From Actinoplanes couchii (GTDB lineage Bacteria > Actinomycetota > Actinomycetes > Mycobacteriales > Micromonosporaceae): a stretch of 64,000 nt of DNA. The translations under genes were made by a program, and so were the position numbers. Location of the stretch: positions 1-64,000 of the forward strand of contig NZ_BOMG01000103.1 in the NCBI RefSeq assembly GCF_016862075.1, read 5' to 3'. Positions 34,380 to 43,571 of this stretch are shown piece by piece. Under the pieces are notes generated by a model that saw only the letters and a program-made list of their open reading frames with translations, made no database searches and was not told the origin of the DNA. The stretch's first letter is position 1. Each line of letters starts with the position of its first letter.

Positions 34380-35230
34380 CAGCTGCCACCCCGCAGGATC
34401 GAGCTGCCCTCGAACGTGGCGTCCTGTTCGCCGGGGTCGGCCAGATCCAGCCGCCCGGACTGGCCGTAGAACTCCACCGGATTACGCCACAGCACCTTGT
34501 CGACATCGTCGTCGGTGAACCCGGCGGCCAGCATCGCCTCGCCGGTCCGCAACGTCAGCAGCGGGTCGGAGCGACCCCAGTCGGCGGCCGAGTTCACCAG
34601 GATCCGGTCCAGGCCGTGCCCGCGCAGGATCTCCACCATCCGGTCCGGGGACATCTTGGTGTCCGGGTAGATGGAGAAACCCATCCAGCAGCCCGCGTCG
34701 TGCACGGCCCCGACGGTGACCTCGTTGAGGTGGTCCACCACCACCCGGTCCAAGGCGATTCCGGACTCCTTGACCACCGCGAGGGTACGGTCCACACCGC
34801 GCGCCTTGTCCCGGTGCGGGGTGTGCACCAGCGCCGGCAGCTCGAACTCGACGGCCATCGCCATCTGGGCGGCGAAGACCTCGTCCTCCTCCGGTGTCAT
34901 CGCGTCGTAGCCGACCTCACCGACCGCCACCACCGAGTCCTTGTCCAGGTAGCGCGGCACCAGGGCGAGGGCCTCCCGGCAGCGCGGGTCGTTGGCTTCC
35001 TTCGGGTTGAGCGCGATGGTGGCGTGGTGCCGGATCCCGAACTGGGCGGCCCGGAACGGCTCCCAGCCGACCAGCGAGTCGAAGTAGTCGGCGAACGAGC
35101 CGGCACTGGTCCGGGGCTGGCCCAGCCAGAACGCCGGTTCGACGATCGCCTTCACCCCGGCGTCGGCCATCCGCTGGTAGTCGTCGGTGGTCCGGGACGT
35201 CATGTGGATGTGCGGGTCGAAGATGCGCAT
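34379..35230 (-). CDS. TatD-family hydrolase (EboB-like)
   Basis: A 283-aa amidohydrolase-type TIM barrel of the TatD family. ATG 35230 overlaps the EboA stop (TGATG). Metal ligands visible: FDPHIHMTS (HxH), VGEVGYDAMTP (Glu), LVHTPHRDK (His), VVVDHLNE (His) and LVNSAADWG (Asp). It differs from DNase-type TatD by the AFWLGQPRTSAG insertion. In ebo clusters a TatD-like gene (EboB) follows eboA. Substrate unknown, but a phosphodiester or ester in the ebo metabolite is plausible. Confidence 0.85.
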   Translation of the reverse strand: MRIFDPHIHMTSRTTDDYQRMADAGVKAIVEPAFWLGQPRTSAGSFADYFDSLVGWEPFRAAQFGIRHHATIALNPKEANDPRCREALALVPRYLDKDSVVAVGEVGYDAMTPEEDEVFAAQMAMAVEFELPALVHTPHRDKARGVDRTLAVVKESGIALDRVVVDHLNEVTVGAVHDAGCWMGFSIYPDTKMSPDRMVEILRGHGLDRILVNSAADWGRSDPLLTLRTGEAMLAAGFTDDDVDKVLWRNPVEFYGQSGRLDLADPGEQDATFEGSSILRGGS

Positions 35231-35799
35231 CAAACCTCCAGTAGCGAGAGGGCCTCGTCCGGGAACGACCGTCCGGCGGCGGCACGCTCGTCACGCAACC
35301 CGGCGGTCATCGTGGCCAGCTCGGCGTCGGCCCGGTCGGTCAGACGATCGACCACCTTCAGCGGTACGCCCATGAACACGCACTTCAGGACCGCCTGCCG
35401 CCACGCGGCCTGATCCAGGTGCCGGGCGTACGGGCCGAGAGCCGCCGCGACCAGCCGGGTGTCGTTGGTGCGGATCGCGTCGTGCAGCAGCGGAACCGCC
35501 TCGGCGCCGATCGGCAGCAGCGGCAGCGCCTTCAGCACGGCCAGCTTCTCGGCGGGGTCGCCGTGCCGGTACAACTCGTCGGCGTACCGGGGCAAATCTG
35601 TTGTCGGCAGGGCCAGCAGCAACAGGGCGCGAGCCGCCTGGTCACCGGTCCAGCCGGGTGCGGCGGCCAGTTCGGCCCGGCCGCAGTGCCGTCCGGCGGC
35701 GGCGAACAGCCGGGTGATCGCCGGCGGGCCGGCGGCCACCCGGGCCACGCCGTCGTCGAGCCAGGCGTGGCCGGTCTCGATCGCGGAACGTAGATCCAT
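35230..35799 (-). CDS. eboA: EboA-domain protein
   Basis: A 189-aa all-helical protein. The sequence WTGDQAARALLLLALP, EKLAVLKALPLLPIG and the closing VFMGVPLKVVDRLTDRADAE are the blocks of the EboA-domain family; LKALPLL is the HEAT-like signature helix. Biochemical role is not known; within the ebo operon it may act as scaffold for the trafficked metabolite. Start ATG 35799, 13 bp after the isomerase gene; its stop overlaps eboB. Confidence 0.85.
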   Translation of the reverse strand: MDLRSAIETGHAWLDDGVARVAAGPPAITRLFAAAGRHCGRAELAAAPGWTGDQAARALLLLALPTTDLPRYADELYRHGDPAEKLAVLKALPLLPIGAEAVPLLHDAIRTNDTRLVAAALGPYARHLDQAAWRQAVLKCVFMGVPLKVVDRLTDRADAELATMTAGLRDERAAAGRSFPDEALSLLEV

Positions 35800-35812
35800 G
35801 ACGTTTCTCCCC

Positions 35813-36655
35813 TCAGCCTTCTCGACGCGCGGCGTTCTTCAGGAATCGCAGGGAGTCGGCCGCCACCTTCGGCGCGGCGTGCGAATGCCGTGGTAGTTCG
35901 ACGGCGACCAGACCGTGGTACCCGGCCTGCTCCAGGGCGGCCAGCACGGGCGGGAAGTCGATCTCGCCGGTGCCGAACTCCAGGTGCTCGTGCACACCCC
36001 GCCGCATGTCGTCGATCTGCACGTTGACCAGGTGATCCGCGACCGCGGTCACGCAGTCGGGCACCGGCAGGTCCTCCAGGCAGCGGCAGTGCCCGATGTC
36101 GAGGGTGATCCCGAACCCGGCCGGTCCACCGAGCGCCGCGTGCAGCCGCCGCCAGTCGGCAATGTCCTGCACCAGCATCCCCGGTTCCGGCTCGAAACCC
36201 AGCGTCACCCCGTGCTCGTCGGCGGTGGTCACCACGTCGGCGCACCCGTCGACCAGGCGCTGCCAGGCGGTGGTGTCGTCGACGTCGAAAGGTTTCACCC
36301 CGGCCCAGAACGAGACCGCCTGCGCGCCCAGATCGGCCCCGATGGTGACGGCCCGCCGCAGGAAGTCGATACGTGTGGCCCGGTCGTCGTGCAGCAGCGT
36401 CGGCGCGTGTTTGTGCCACGGGTCGAGCAGGAACCGGGCCCCGGTCTCGATCACCACCGACAACCCGAGCCGCGCGAGCCGCTTGCCAAGAGCATCAACC
36501 CGACGACCGACATTCCTGCGGTACGGGTTCAGATGCCCGTGATCCAGAGTCAGCGCCACCCCGTCATACCCGAGGTCAGCCAGCACCGCCAGAGCATCCC
36601 CGAGCCGATGGTTGCTGAACCCGTTGGTCCCGTATCCGAACCGCAGCCCCGTCAT
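35813..36655 (-). CDS. Sugar phosphate isomerase/epimerase in the ebo run
   Basis: A 280-aa xylose-isomerase-like TIM barrel starting MTGLRFGYGTNGFSNHRL at ATG 36655, which overlaps the UbiA gene stop (ATGA). Metal-site blocks: TLGFEPEPGMLVQ (Glu), GITLDIGHCRCLED (Asp, His), VNVQIDDMRRGVHEH and LVAVELPRHSH (Glu). The block FEPEPG is shared with EboE. Relatives are found next to UbiA and inositol-phosphate-synthase genes in actinomycete ebo loci. Probably converts a cyclitol or sugar intermediate. Confidence 0.85.
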   Translation of the reverse strand: MTGLRFGYGTNGFSNHRLGDALAVLADLGYDGVALTLDHGHLNPYRRNVGRRVDALGKRLARLGLSVVIETGARFLLDPWHKHAPTLLHDDRATRIDFLRRAVTIGADLGAQAVSFWAGVKPFDVDDTTAWQRLVDGCADVVTTADEHGVTLGFEPEPGMLVQDIADWRRLHAALGGPAGFGITLDIGHCRCLEDLPVPDCVTAVADHLVNVQIDDMRRGVHEHLEFGTGEIDFPPVLAALEQAGYHGLVAVELPRHSHAAPKVAADSLRFLKNAARREG

Positions 36656-37596
36656 GTCGCGCTCACCTTTCTGGCCAGTCGGGCCGCCGCCGGCGCGAGG
36701 ACCGCGGTGGCCAGGCCGGCGATCCCGGCACCGGATCTGGCGGTCAGCGCGCCCTGCAGCACCGGAAGTGTGGTGATGCCCGCGGTGACCGCGTCCTGGA
36801 TCCGGTTCGCGGTGGGTTCGTCGACCGCGCGCCGCTGCGCCGCGCCATAGCGGGCCAGGTACCAGGCGGCCAGAGCACCCGAGCCGACCATCCGCACCGA
36901 GGGCTGGGAGAACAACCCCCGTCCCCGCCGGCCGGGCCGAGCCGCGGTAGCGGCGGCGGCCACCGCGGCGGTGGCAGCCAGGGTGCGACGCGGCAAGGCG
37001 GGCTCGGCGCCTTCCACCTCCCGCTGGGACAAAACGGTAACCGTGTAGGTATGTGCGGCCACCACCAGCGCGGACGGCACTCCGGCTCGCCAGCGACCGT
37101 TTGTGCCGAGCATCACATTCAAGCCTCGGCAGGCGGCCATCACCGCTGGGCCCGCCACGGTGTTCTTCGCACCCATGTCATATGCCCAGATCGCCCCGGC
37201 CAACGACAACGCCAGCGGGATCTGCCGTCGCCCACCGGCCGCGACCGCGATGGTCAGCCCGGCCGCGGTCAGCCCGGCCGCGACCCCGGCAGCGGTGGCC
37301 GGCGACACCCGGCCGGACGGGATCGGCCGATGGGGTCGTTCCACCGCGTCCACGTGCCGGTCGGCGAGATCGTTGGCGGCCATCCCCGCCCAATAGAGAC
37401 AGACCGAAGCCGCAGCCGTCGCCGCGGTGCGTGGCCGCAACACCCCGGCCGCAGCCGCCCCGGCCACGATGTCCCCCGGCACCGAAAGCGCGGCCGGAGC
37501 CCGCACCAGCTCGACCAGATCCCGCCACCCGGTCCGCCGCCCGGCCGAACTCACCGCCCCGAGTCGGGGTTCGGCCCGGTCGGCCTGGGTGGTCAC
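36652..37596 (-). CDS. UbiA-family prenyltransferase (EboC / SCO3242-like)
   Basis: A 314-aa membrane enzyme with about eight hydrophobic segments. The GTG start at 37596 overlaps the inositol-phosphate-synthase stop (GTGA). The Asp-rich prenyl-diphosphate/Mg motif is NDLADRHVDAVERPHRPIPS (residues about 93-112); the second loop has YDMGAKNT, weaker than the canonical second DxxD. Members called SCO3242-family prenyltransferases are the actinobacterial EboC counterparts. Reaction inferred: transfer of a prenyl chain to a polar acceptor at the membrane, using the product of the synthase at 30857. Confidence 0.85.
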   Translation of the reverse strand: MTTQADRAEPRLGAVSSAGRRTGWRDLVELVRAPAALSVPGDIVAGAAAAGVLRPRTAATAAASVCLYWAGMAANDLADRHVDAVERPHRPIPSGRVSPATAAGVAAGLTAAGLTIAVAAGGRRQIPLALSLAGAIWAYDMGAKNTVAGPAVMAACRGLNVMLGTNGRWRAGVPSALVVAAHTYTVTVLSQREVEGAEPALPRRTLAATAAVAAAATAARPGRRGRGLFSQPSVRMVGSGALAAWYLARYGAAQRRAVDEPTANRIQDAVTAGITTLPVLQGALTARSGAGIAGLATAVLAPAAARLARKVSAT

Positions 37597-38741
37597 GGGT
37601 GTGACCGGGGGCTGAGGGTGGCTACGAAAGCGGTCAGGGTCTGCCACTGGTCGGCCAGGCCGTGTGGGCCGTCGCCCAGTGGGTCCTTGAAGAAGAACGC
37701 CAGGTCGGTCAGCGGGCCCTGGTGGCCGGCGGCGTGGGCGGCTCCGGTCAGCCGGGCCAGGTCCAGGATCAGCGGGGCGGCCAGGGCCGAGTCGCAGCCG
37801 TGCCAGGTGAACTCCAGGCGCATGCCGGTGCCGAGGAAGCCCTGGAAGCTGATCAGGTCCCAGGCGGTCTTGAAGTCGCCGAGGTCCTCCACGAAGTCGA
37901 TCCGGACCACACCCTGCGGCTGGTACCCGAGCGTCTCCTCGAGGACCCGCTGTTTGCTGGCGCTCTTGGCGGCGTTGGCTCCCGGATCGGTCAGGGTCGC
38001 CCCGTCACCGCCGCCGAGCAGGTTCATCCCCGACCAGGTGCGAACCTGCAGATTGCGGTGCGCGAACATCGGCGCCAGCACAGACTTCAGCAGCGTCTCC
38101 CCGGTCTTGCCGTCGTGCCCGGCGTGCGGCAACCCTTCCCGGAGCGCCAGCTCGGCGAGGGCGGGCAGCCGGGCCCCGGCCGACGGGGTGAAGTCGACGA
38201 ACGCGCATCCGGCGGTGAAGGCCGCATACGCGTAGAGCGCACTCGGCGGCAGCACCGTCGCCCCGGACTCCAGTGCCTGCTCCAGGGCGGCGAGCGTGTC
38301 GTGGGCCGGGTGCGGTTCCGGGGCGGCCTCGGTGGACGACACGTTGATCACCACCACCCGGTCCAGGGCGTGCCGTTCCCGGAAGTCCACCAGGTCGGCG
38401 ACCAACCGGGCCGCGACGGTGGCCTGGTCCGGGCCGTCCGGCACCGGCCGGATCTCGGCGTCGGCGGCGGCCAGGTCGTCGTGCACGGCCCGGACCAGGG
38501 CGGCCGGCACCACCCCGGCGTCCCCGAGTTGTTCGGCTTTCTTGGCCAGCGGCACCGGCGCCGGGTCGTGCCCGCCGAACACCAGATCCCCGAATCCGGC
38601 GAGCCCGGCATCCCGGAACTCCGGCAACTCGGTGACACAACCGGTGGCCGGCGCCAGCCCGGCACGCAGTGCGAATGCTCCGATCATGCTGGTCACGGCG
38701 ACGCTGCCGCGCCCACCGACCAGCCAGATTCCCAGGGACAT
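37593..38741 (-). CDS. Inositol-3-phosphate-synthase-like enzyme
   Basis: A 382-aa protein with an NAD-binding Rossmann start (IWLVGGRGSVAVTSMIGAFA) and the synthase blocks VVINVSSTEAAPEP, VDFTPSAGARLPALAELA, TWSGMNLLGGGDGATL and DFVEDLGDFKTAWD with a late TWHGCDSALAAPL. These resemble the short actinobacterial MIPS family that cyclises glucose-6-phosphate. In cyanobacterial ebo operons this position is held, as I recall, by a dehydroquinate-synthase-like cyclase (EboD); here a different cyclase takes its place. ATG 38741 behind GGAGG. Confidence 0.85.
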   Translation of the reverse strand: MSLGIWLVGGRGSVAVTSMIGAFALRAGLAPATGCVTELPEFRDAGLAGFGDLVFGGHDPAPVPLAKKAEQLGDAGVVPAALVRAVHDDLAAADAEIRPVPDGPDQATVAARLVADLVDFRERHALDRVVVINVSSTEAAPEPHPAHDTLAALEQALESGATVLPPSALYAYAAFTAGCAFVDFTPSAGARLPALAELALREGLPHAGHDGKTGETLLKSVLAPMFAHRNLQVRTWSGMNLLGGGDGATLTDPGANAAKSASKQRVLEETLGYQPQGVVRIDFVEDLGDFKTAWDLISFQGFLGTGMRLEFTWHGCDSALAAPLILDLARLTGAAHAAGHQGPLTDLAFFFKDPLGDGPHGLADQWQTLTAFVATLSPRSHP

Positions 38742-38778
38742 GGATCCTCCGAACCCGCGAAAGCAACAGGGACGACAG

Positions 38779-39945
38779 TCAGGCGGCTACCTCGGTCAGG
38801 GCCGGTTCCACCTCGGCCCAGGAGCCCAGTGCCGCCGATCGTTCGACGGCGTCCAGAACGAGCTGCACCTGCAGGGCGTCGGTGAACGACGGTGTCGGGG
38901 AGACCCCGGTGCCGATCGCTTCGAGCAGGTCCCGGGCCTGGTGGGTGAACGAGTGCTCGTAACCGATCAGGTGCCCGGGCGGCCACCACGCCGCGATGTA
39001 CGGATGATCCGGCTCGGTCACCAGGATCCGGCTGAAGCCCTGCTCGTCCGACGGCAACGCGGCGTCGTAGAACTCCAGCTCGTTCATCCGCTCGAAGTCG
39101 AACACCACCGACCCCAGCGACCCGTTGATCTCCACCCGGAGACCGTTCTTGCGCCCGGTGGCGAACCGGGTGGCCTCGTAGGTGGCGACCGCCCCGCCGT
39201 CGAGCCGCGCCACGAACAGCGCCGCGTCGTCGACGGTGACGTCCCCGGACCCACCGGCGGTCAGCGGCCGCTGTTTGACGAACGTCTCGGTCAGCGCACT
39301 CACCCCGGCGATGCGCTGCCCGGTGACGTACTGGGTGAGATCGATGATGTGCGCCCCGATGTCACCCAGTGCGCCGGAGCCCGCCTTGTCCTTCTGCAGC
39401 CGCCAGACCAGCGGGAACTGCGGATCGGTGATCCAGTCCTGCAGGTACACCGCGCGGACGTGCCGGATCTCGCCGACGCGCCCGTCCGCGATCAGCTGTC
39501 GCATCAGGGCGACGGCCGGCACCCGCCGGTAGTTGAAACCGCACATCGACCGGACACCGCCGGCTTCGGCCCGGACCGCGGCGGTGGCCATGGCGCGTGC
39601 CTCGTCGATGGTGTTCGCGAGGGGTTTCTCGCACAGGACGTGCTTGCCGGCGGCCAGGGCCGCGATCGCGATCTCGGCATGGCTGTCACCCGGCGTGCAG
39701 ACGTCGATCAGGTCGATGTCGTCCCGGGCGATCAGCGAGCGCCAGTCGGTGGTGTGTTCCTGCCAGCCGAGCTGGGCCGCCGCCGCGGCGACCTTGCCCG
39801 GATCCCGGCCGGCGACGGCCGTCATCCGGGCCCGCAGCGGCAGGTCGAAGACGCGGTTGACGGTACGCCACGCCTGTGAGTGCGCGGCTCCCATGAACGC
39901 GTAGCCGACCATGCCGATGCGCAGGTCCGTGGTCTGCGTGGACAA
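38779..39945 (-). CDS. Gfo/Idh/MocA-family dehydrogenase
   Basis: A 388-aa NAD(P)-dependent sugar/polyol dehydrogenase. Start TTG 39945 behind a G-rich site; the next in-frame ATG would cut into the Rossmann motif GMVGYAFMGAAHSQAW. The CEKPLANTIDEA motif (catalytic Lys) is present at about residue 105, and GDIGAHIIDLTQYVTG carries the catalytic Asp/His. Such enzymes oxidise inositols, glucosides or sugars at C3. It lies 37 bp before the inositol-phosphate-synthase gene and 22 bp after the binding protein. It may act on the imported sugar. Confidence 0.9.
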   Translation of the reverse strand: MSTQTTDLRIGMVGYAFMGAAHSQAWRTVNRVFDLPLRARMTAVAGRDPGKVAAAAAQLGWQEHTTDWRSLIARDDIDLIDVCTPGDSHAEIAIAALAAGKHVLCEKPLANTIDEARAMATAAVRAEAGGVRSMCGFNYRRVPAVALMRQLIADGRVGEIRHVRAVYLQDWITDPQFPLVWRLQKDKAGSGALGDIGAHIIDLTQYVTGQRIAGVSALTETFVKQRPLTAGGSGDVTVDDAALFVARLDGGAVATYEATRFATGRKNGLRVEINGSLGSVVFDFERMNELEFYDAALPSDEQGFSRILVTEPDHPYIAAWWPPGHLIGYEHSFTHQARDLLEAIGTGVSPTPSFTDALQVQLVLDAVERSAALGSWAEVEPALTEVAA

Positions 39946-39967
39946 GATGGGTCTCCCCCCAGTGCGA

Positions 39968-41029
39968 TCAGAAGCCGAGCTTGAGGTACTGGCTCGCGTT
40001 CTCCTTGGTGATGGTCTCCGAGGCCAGGACGATCTCCTTGGGCACCTGGAGTTCGACCAGGTCGGCCAGGCCCTTGCCCTGGCCGATCAGCCGGGCCAGC
40101 GAGATCGCCGACGAGGCCATCGACGGGCTGTAGGTGACCGTGGCCTTGAGCGGCGTCTTGTCGCCCTGGATGTCCTCCATCGCCTTCTTGGACCCGGCGC
40201 CGCCGACCATGATGAATTCGCTGCGGTTGGCCTGGCTGATCGCGGCGAGCACGCCGACACCCTGGTCGTCGTCGTGGTTCCAGAGGGCGTCCAGTTTGGG
40301 CACGGCCTGCAGCAGCTGGCTGGCGGCCCGCTGACCGGTGTCCACGGTGAACTCGGCCGGCACCCGCCGCTGCACCTTGAATCCGGCCGCGCCGAGGGTG
40401 TCGGAGAAGCCCTTCGACCGGTTCTGGGTCAGTTCCAGCGAGTCGATGCCGGGGATCTCACCGATGATCGGCGCGGAGACACCCTTGGCCTTCATCTGGG
40501 CGATGATGTAGTCGGCGGCGGCCACACCCATGCCGTAGTTGTCGCCGAGGATCTGGGTGCGATAGGCACGGCGGTCCGGGAAGGCCCGGTCCAGGTTGAT
40601 CACCGGGATGCCGGCGGTCATCGCCTCCAGACCGAACGAGTTGAGTTCCTTGCCGTCGTGCGGCAGCAGCACGATGACGTTGGGTTTCTGCCCGAGCAGG
40701 GTGGCCAGCGCGGCCCGCTGGGTGGCGGCGTCGGCGCCCGACTCGACGGCTTTCAGTTCGACGTCCGGGTACGCCTCGGCCTGCGCCTTCGCGTTGCTGA
40801 TGATCGCGCCCAGCCAGCCGTGGTCGGCGGCCGGCGCGGAGAAGCCGATCACGACCTTGGTGCCCGGTGCGGCGTTGCCGCCGGCGGCACCGGTCTCGGC
40901 CGTCTTGATCTGGGCGTCGTTGGTCTTGGCCTCGTTGCTGGTGCACGCGGTGAGGAGGGTTCCCGCGCCGAGTGCGGCCCCGCCGAACAGGATGCGGCGC
41001 CGCGACAGGTCGCGACTGCTCTGCGTCAT
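39968..41029 (-). CDS. Sugar ABC transporter substrate-binding lipoprotein (RbsB-like), Tat-type
   Basis: A 353-aa periplasmic-binding protein read from ATG 41029. The signal is twin-arginine plus lipobox (SRRRILFGGAALGAGTLLTAC, lipid-anchored Cys29). The mature part has the type-I binding fold: VIGFSAPAADHGWLGAI, VIVLLPHDGKELNSFGLEA, IPVINLDRAFPD and IMVGGAGSKKAMEDI. The GIPVINLDR block suggests pentose, galactose or inositol ligands. An 84-bp gap separates it from the permease; the gap includes the palindrome cgatatatcg (41039-41048). Confidence 0.9.
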   Translation of the reverse strand: MTQSSRDLSRRRILFGGAALGAGTLLTACTSNEAKTNDAQIKTAETGAAGGNAAPGTKVVIGFSAPAADHGWLGAIISNAKAQAEAYPDVELKAVESGADAATQRAALATLLGQKPNVIVLLPHDGKELNSFGLEAMTAGIPVINLDRAFPDRRAYRTQILGDNYGMGVAAADYIIAQMKAKGVSAPIIGEIPGIDSLELTQNRSKGFSDTLGAAGFKVQRRVPAEFTVDTGQRAASQLLQAVPKLDALWNHDDDQGVGVLAAISQANRSEFIMVGGAGSKKAMEDIQGDKTPLKATVTYSPSMASSAISLARLIGQGKGLADLVELQVPKEIVLASETITKENASQYLKLGF

Positions 41030-41038
41030 GGTTTCTCC

Positions 41039-41048
41039 CGATATATCG
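41039..41048. promoter_or_regulatory. Palindrome upstream of the binding-protein gene
   Basis: Perfect 10-bp palindrome cgatatatcg, 10 bp before the ATG at 41029 and within an 84-bp gap of a tightly spaced operon. It might form a small mRNA stem stabilising the binding-protein message or be an operator. Function is a guess. Confidence 0.25.
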
Positions 41049-41113
41049 GTATGGATGGAGCGGAAGAAGGGTGCACGGAACCGAGCGACCGCCACACGAC
41101 GGCCGTTCGGTGC

Positions 41114-42205
41114 TCAGCTCTTGTTGCGGCTCAGGAACTGCGTGACGGCGTTGAACCGGAACTGCTGAACCAGGACGGCGGCGATGATGATGCCGCCCTT
41201 GACCATGTTCTGGGCCTCGGTGGAGAGGCCGTTGATGGCGAACAGGTTGGTGATGGTGGCGAAGATGATCACGCCGAGCAGCGAGCCGACGATGGTGCCG
41301 CGCCCGCCGCTGAGCAGGGTGCCGCCGATGATCGCCGCGGCGATGGCGTCGAGTTCGTAGAGGTTGGCCATGGCCGCCTGGGCCGAGGTGGCCTGCGCGG
41401 TGAGCATGATCGCCGCGATGCCGCAGCAGAGCCCGCTCAACGCGTACAGCAGCATGGTGTGGCGTTTGACGTTGATCCCGGCCAGGCGCGCGGCCTCGGG
41501 GTTGCCGCCGACCGCGACCGTCCGCCGGCCGAACGTGGTGCGGTTGAGCAGCACCCAGCCGATCGCGGCGACCACCGCGAGGATGTAGACCAGCAGCGGG
41601 ATGCCGAGCAGTTTGGTGCTGGCGATCCCGTTGATCAGGGTGCTCTCGGAGATCTGCGTCTGCTTGCCGGAGATCTCCGCCGCCAGGCCGCGGGCCGCCA
41701 CCAGCATCGCGAGGGTCGCGATGAAGGGCACCAGCTTGCCGTACGAGATGAGCAGCCCGTTGACGAGTCCCACGCCCACACCGACGGTGACCGCGGTGAA
41801 GATCATGCCCCCGGGACCGAAACTCTGGGTGGCGACCGTGGTGGCCCACACCCCGGCCAGGGCGACGATCGCACCGACCGACAGATCGATGCCACCGCCG
41901 ATGATCACGAACGTCATCCCGACCGTGACCACGCCGATCACCGACGCGAGCTGCAGGATCGACAGAACGTTGTTCCACACCCAGGTGGAGTCGCTGTACA
42001 ACTCAGGCTGCGTGACCGCGCCGATCACGATCAGCGCGACCAGCACCCCGAGCAGCACCAGGTTACGGATCGTGTTCTCGCTGCTCTCCCCGCCCCAGAT
42101 CCGTCGGCCCCGGGGAACAGTCGCATCCGGGTGCTTGACGGCGCCGATCCGAGCCGGCTCCACCGATGGCGACCGGGTGGCGCCCGTGCCTTCACCGAGT
42201 GTCAT
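41114..42205 (-). CDS. Sugar ABC transporter permease (RbsC-like)
   Basis: A 363-aa inner-membrane permease with about ten transmembrane segments; ATG 42205 behind GGAAGGA. The family block GGGIDLSVGAIVALAGV is in transmembrane segment 3; the EAA-like cytoplasmic loop is GGNPEAARLAGINV, followed by ALSGLCCGIAAIMLTAQ. This is the BPD_transp_2 (ribose/xylose/inositol-type) family. In the ancestral order it should directly follow the ATPase gene; a TnpB element now lies between them. Confidence 0.9.
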   Translation of the reverse strand: MTLGEGTGATRSPSVEPARIGAVKHPDATVPRGRRIWGGESSENTIRNLVLLGVLVALIVIGAVTQPELYSDSTWVWNNVLSILQLASVIGVVTVGMTFVIIGGGIDLSVGAIVALAGVWATTVATQSFGPGGMIFTAVTVGVGVGLVNGLLISYGKLVPFIATLAMLVAARGLAAEISGKQTQISESTLINGIASTKLLGIPLLVYILAVVAAIGWVLLNRTTFGRRTVAVGGNPEAARLAGINVKRHTMLLYALSGLCCGIAAIMLTAQATSAQAAMANLYELDAIAAAIIGGTLLSGGRGTIVGSLLGVIIFATITNLFAINGLSTEAQNMVKGGIIIAAVLVQQFRFNAVTQFLSRNKS

Positions 42206-42208
42206 CAC

Positions 42209-42359
42209 ATTCCTTCCGTGGATTCTCCGGTTTCAGGCCGAAGAGGAAACGGGCCGTCTGCGGATCAAGTCAGGGGCAGGCCTGTTCGCTGCCAGGGTGG
42301 AGAGGGCATCGATAGGCCCCACATGCTCGGGATCAATGGGATGTGCTATCCAATGTGGT
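42209..42359. other. Probable left flank of the TnpB element
   Basis: About 150 bp between the permease start and the TnpB gene. No gene is seen. It is less GC-biased towards the TnpB start (gggatgtgctatccaatgtgg). The left end of the element should lie here, but no clear terminal hairpin or target motif could be assigned. Confidence 0.35.
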
Positions 42360-43571
42360 GTGTCTGCAACCGTGAAACGGGCCTACCGGTTTCGCTTCTA
42401 TCCGACGTCCCAGCAGGAATCCCTGCTCAATCGGACGTTCGGATGCGTTCGCAAGGTCTACAATCTGGCTTTGGAAGCTCGGAGTCGAGCCTGGCGCGAG
42501 CGACACGACCGAGTGAACTACAACGCCACGTCCGCCATGCTGACTGCCTGGAAAAAGACCGAGGAACTCGCCTTCCTCAACGAGGTCTCGTCCGTCCCGC
42601 TCCAACAATGTCTGCGACACCTCCAGGCCGCGTTCACGGCGTACTGGGACAATCGATCCCGCTATCCTCGATTCAAATCCAAGCGCCGGTCTCGTGCCTC
42701 GGCCGAATTCACCGCCTCCGCCTTCCGATGGCGCGACGGCGAACTCACCTTGGCCAAGATGACCGAACCTCTTGCCATCATCTGGTCCCGGCCTTTGCCG
42801 ACAGGACAATCGCCCTCGACCGTAACGGTGTCGCGTGACAGCGCCGGCCGCTGGTTCGTGTCCCTGCTGTGTGAGGACGCAATCACCACGCATCCGGCCG
42901 TCGAAGGGGCTGTCGGGATGGACGCCGGCCTCGACAGCCTGATCACCCTGTCGACCGGGGAAAAGATCCCCAACCCCCGTCACGAACGTACTGACCGCAG
43001 AAAGCTGGCCCGCGCCCAAAGAGACCTGGCCCGTAAGTCCGAGGGTTCGCGCAATCGGAAAAAAGCCAAACTCAAGGTCGCCCGCATCCATACCCGCATC
43101 GCTGACCGGCGCGGGGACTATTTGCACCAACTGACCACTCGACTCGTGTGTGAGAACCAAACACTCGTGATCGAGGATTTGACCGTGCGCAACATGGTCA
43201 AGAACCGGAAACTGGCCCGAGCTATCAGTGATGCGGCCTGGTCCCTGTTCCGGGAACTTCTCTCCTACAAGTGTGCCTGGTACGGGCGGAAGTTGGTCGT
43301 AATTGACCGCTGGTACCCGTCCTCGAAACTCTGCTCGCACTGCGGGCACCTCATGGCCGAGATGCCGTTGAACGTACGGATGTGGACGTGCCCCGGATGC
43401 GGCACCACCCACGACCGCGACGTCAACGCAGCTCGCAACATTCTGGCCGCCGGACTGGCGGTGTCTGCCTGTGGAGCTGGCATAAGACCTCAACGGGGAA
43501 ACCTCCGTTCGGGGCGGCTGGCGGTGAAACAGGAAACTCGGCGGGCGACCGTCGGAACTCCTGGTCCTTGA
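42360..43571 (+). CDS. tnpB: TnpB, RNA-guided nuclease of an IS200/IS605 or IS1341-type element
   Basis: Start is GTG 42360 or GTG 42372 (VKRAYRFRFYP, 399 aa, the usual first residues); longer upstream reading is non-coding. The protein has the TnpB HTH/WED start (FGCVRKVYNLALEARS), RuvC-I VGMDAGLDSL (Asp), RuvC-II LVIEDLTVRNMV (Glu), a four-Cys zinc ribbon CSHCGH...CPGCG and RuvC-III HDRDVNAARNI (Asp), so the nuclease appears intact. No tnpA is nearby, so the element is non-autonomous. It is oriented against the sugar ABC operon and separates its ATPase and permease genes. TnpB cleaves DNA guided by an RNA from the element's right end (established for the family). Confidence 0.85.
   Translation: MSATVKRAYRFRFYPTSQQESLLNRTFGCVRKVYNLALEARSRAWRERHDRVNYNATSAMLTAWKKTEELAFLNEVSSVPLQQCLRHLQAAFTAYWDNRSRYPRFKSKRRSRASAEFTASAFRWRDGELTLAKMTEPLAIIWSRPLPTGQSPSTVTVSRDSAGRWFVSLLCEDAITTHPAVEGAVGMDAGLDSLITLSTGEKIPNPRHERTDRRKLARAQRDLARKSEGSRNRKKAKLKVARIHTRIADRRGDYLHQLTTRLVCENQTLVIEDLTVRNMVKNRKLARAISDAAWSLFRELLSYKCAWYGRKLVVIDRWYPSSKLCSHCGHLMAEMPLNVRMWTCPGCGTTHDRDVNAARNILAAGLAVSACGAGIRPQRGNLRSGRLAVKQETRRATVGTPGP

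Noticed and set aside
39911..42838. 975-aa plus-strand open frame running through binding protein, permease and tnpB
   Set aside because: Antisense to well-supported genes and in the wrong frame of tnpB.
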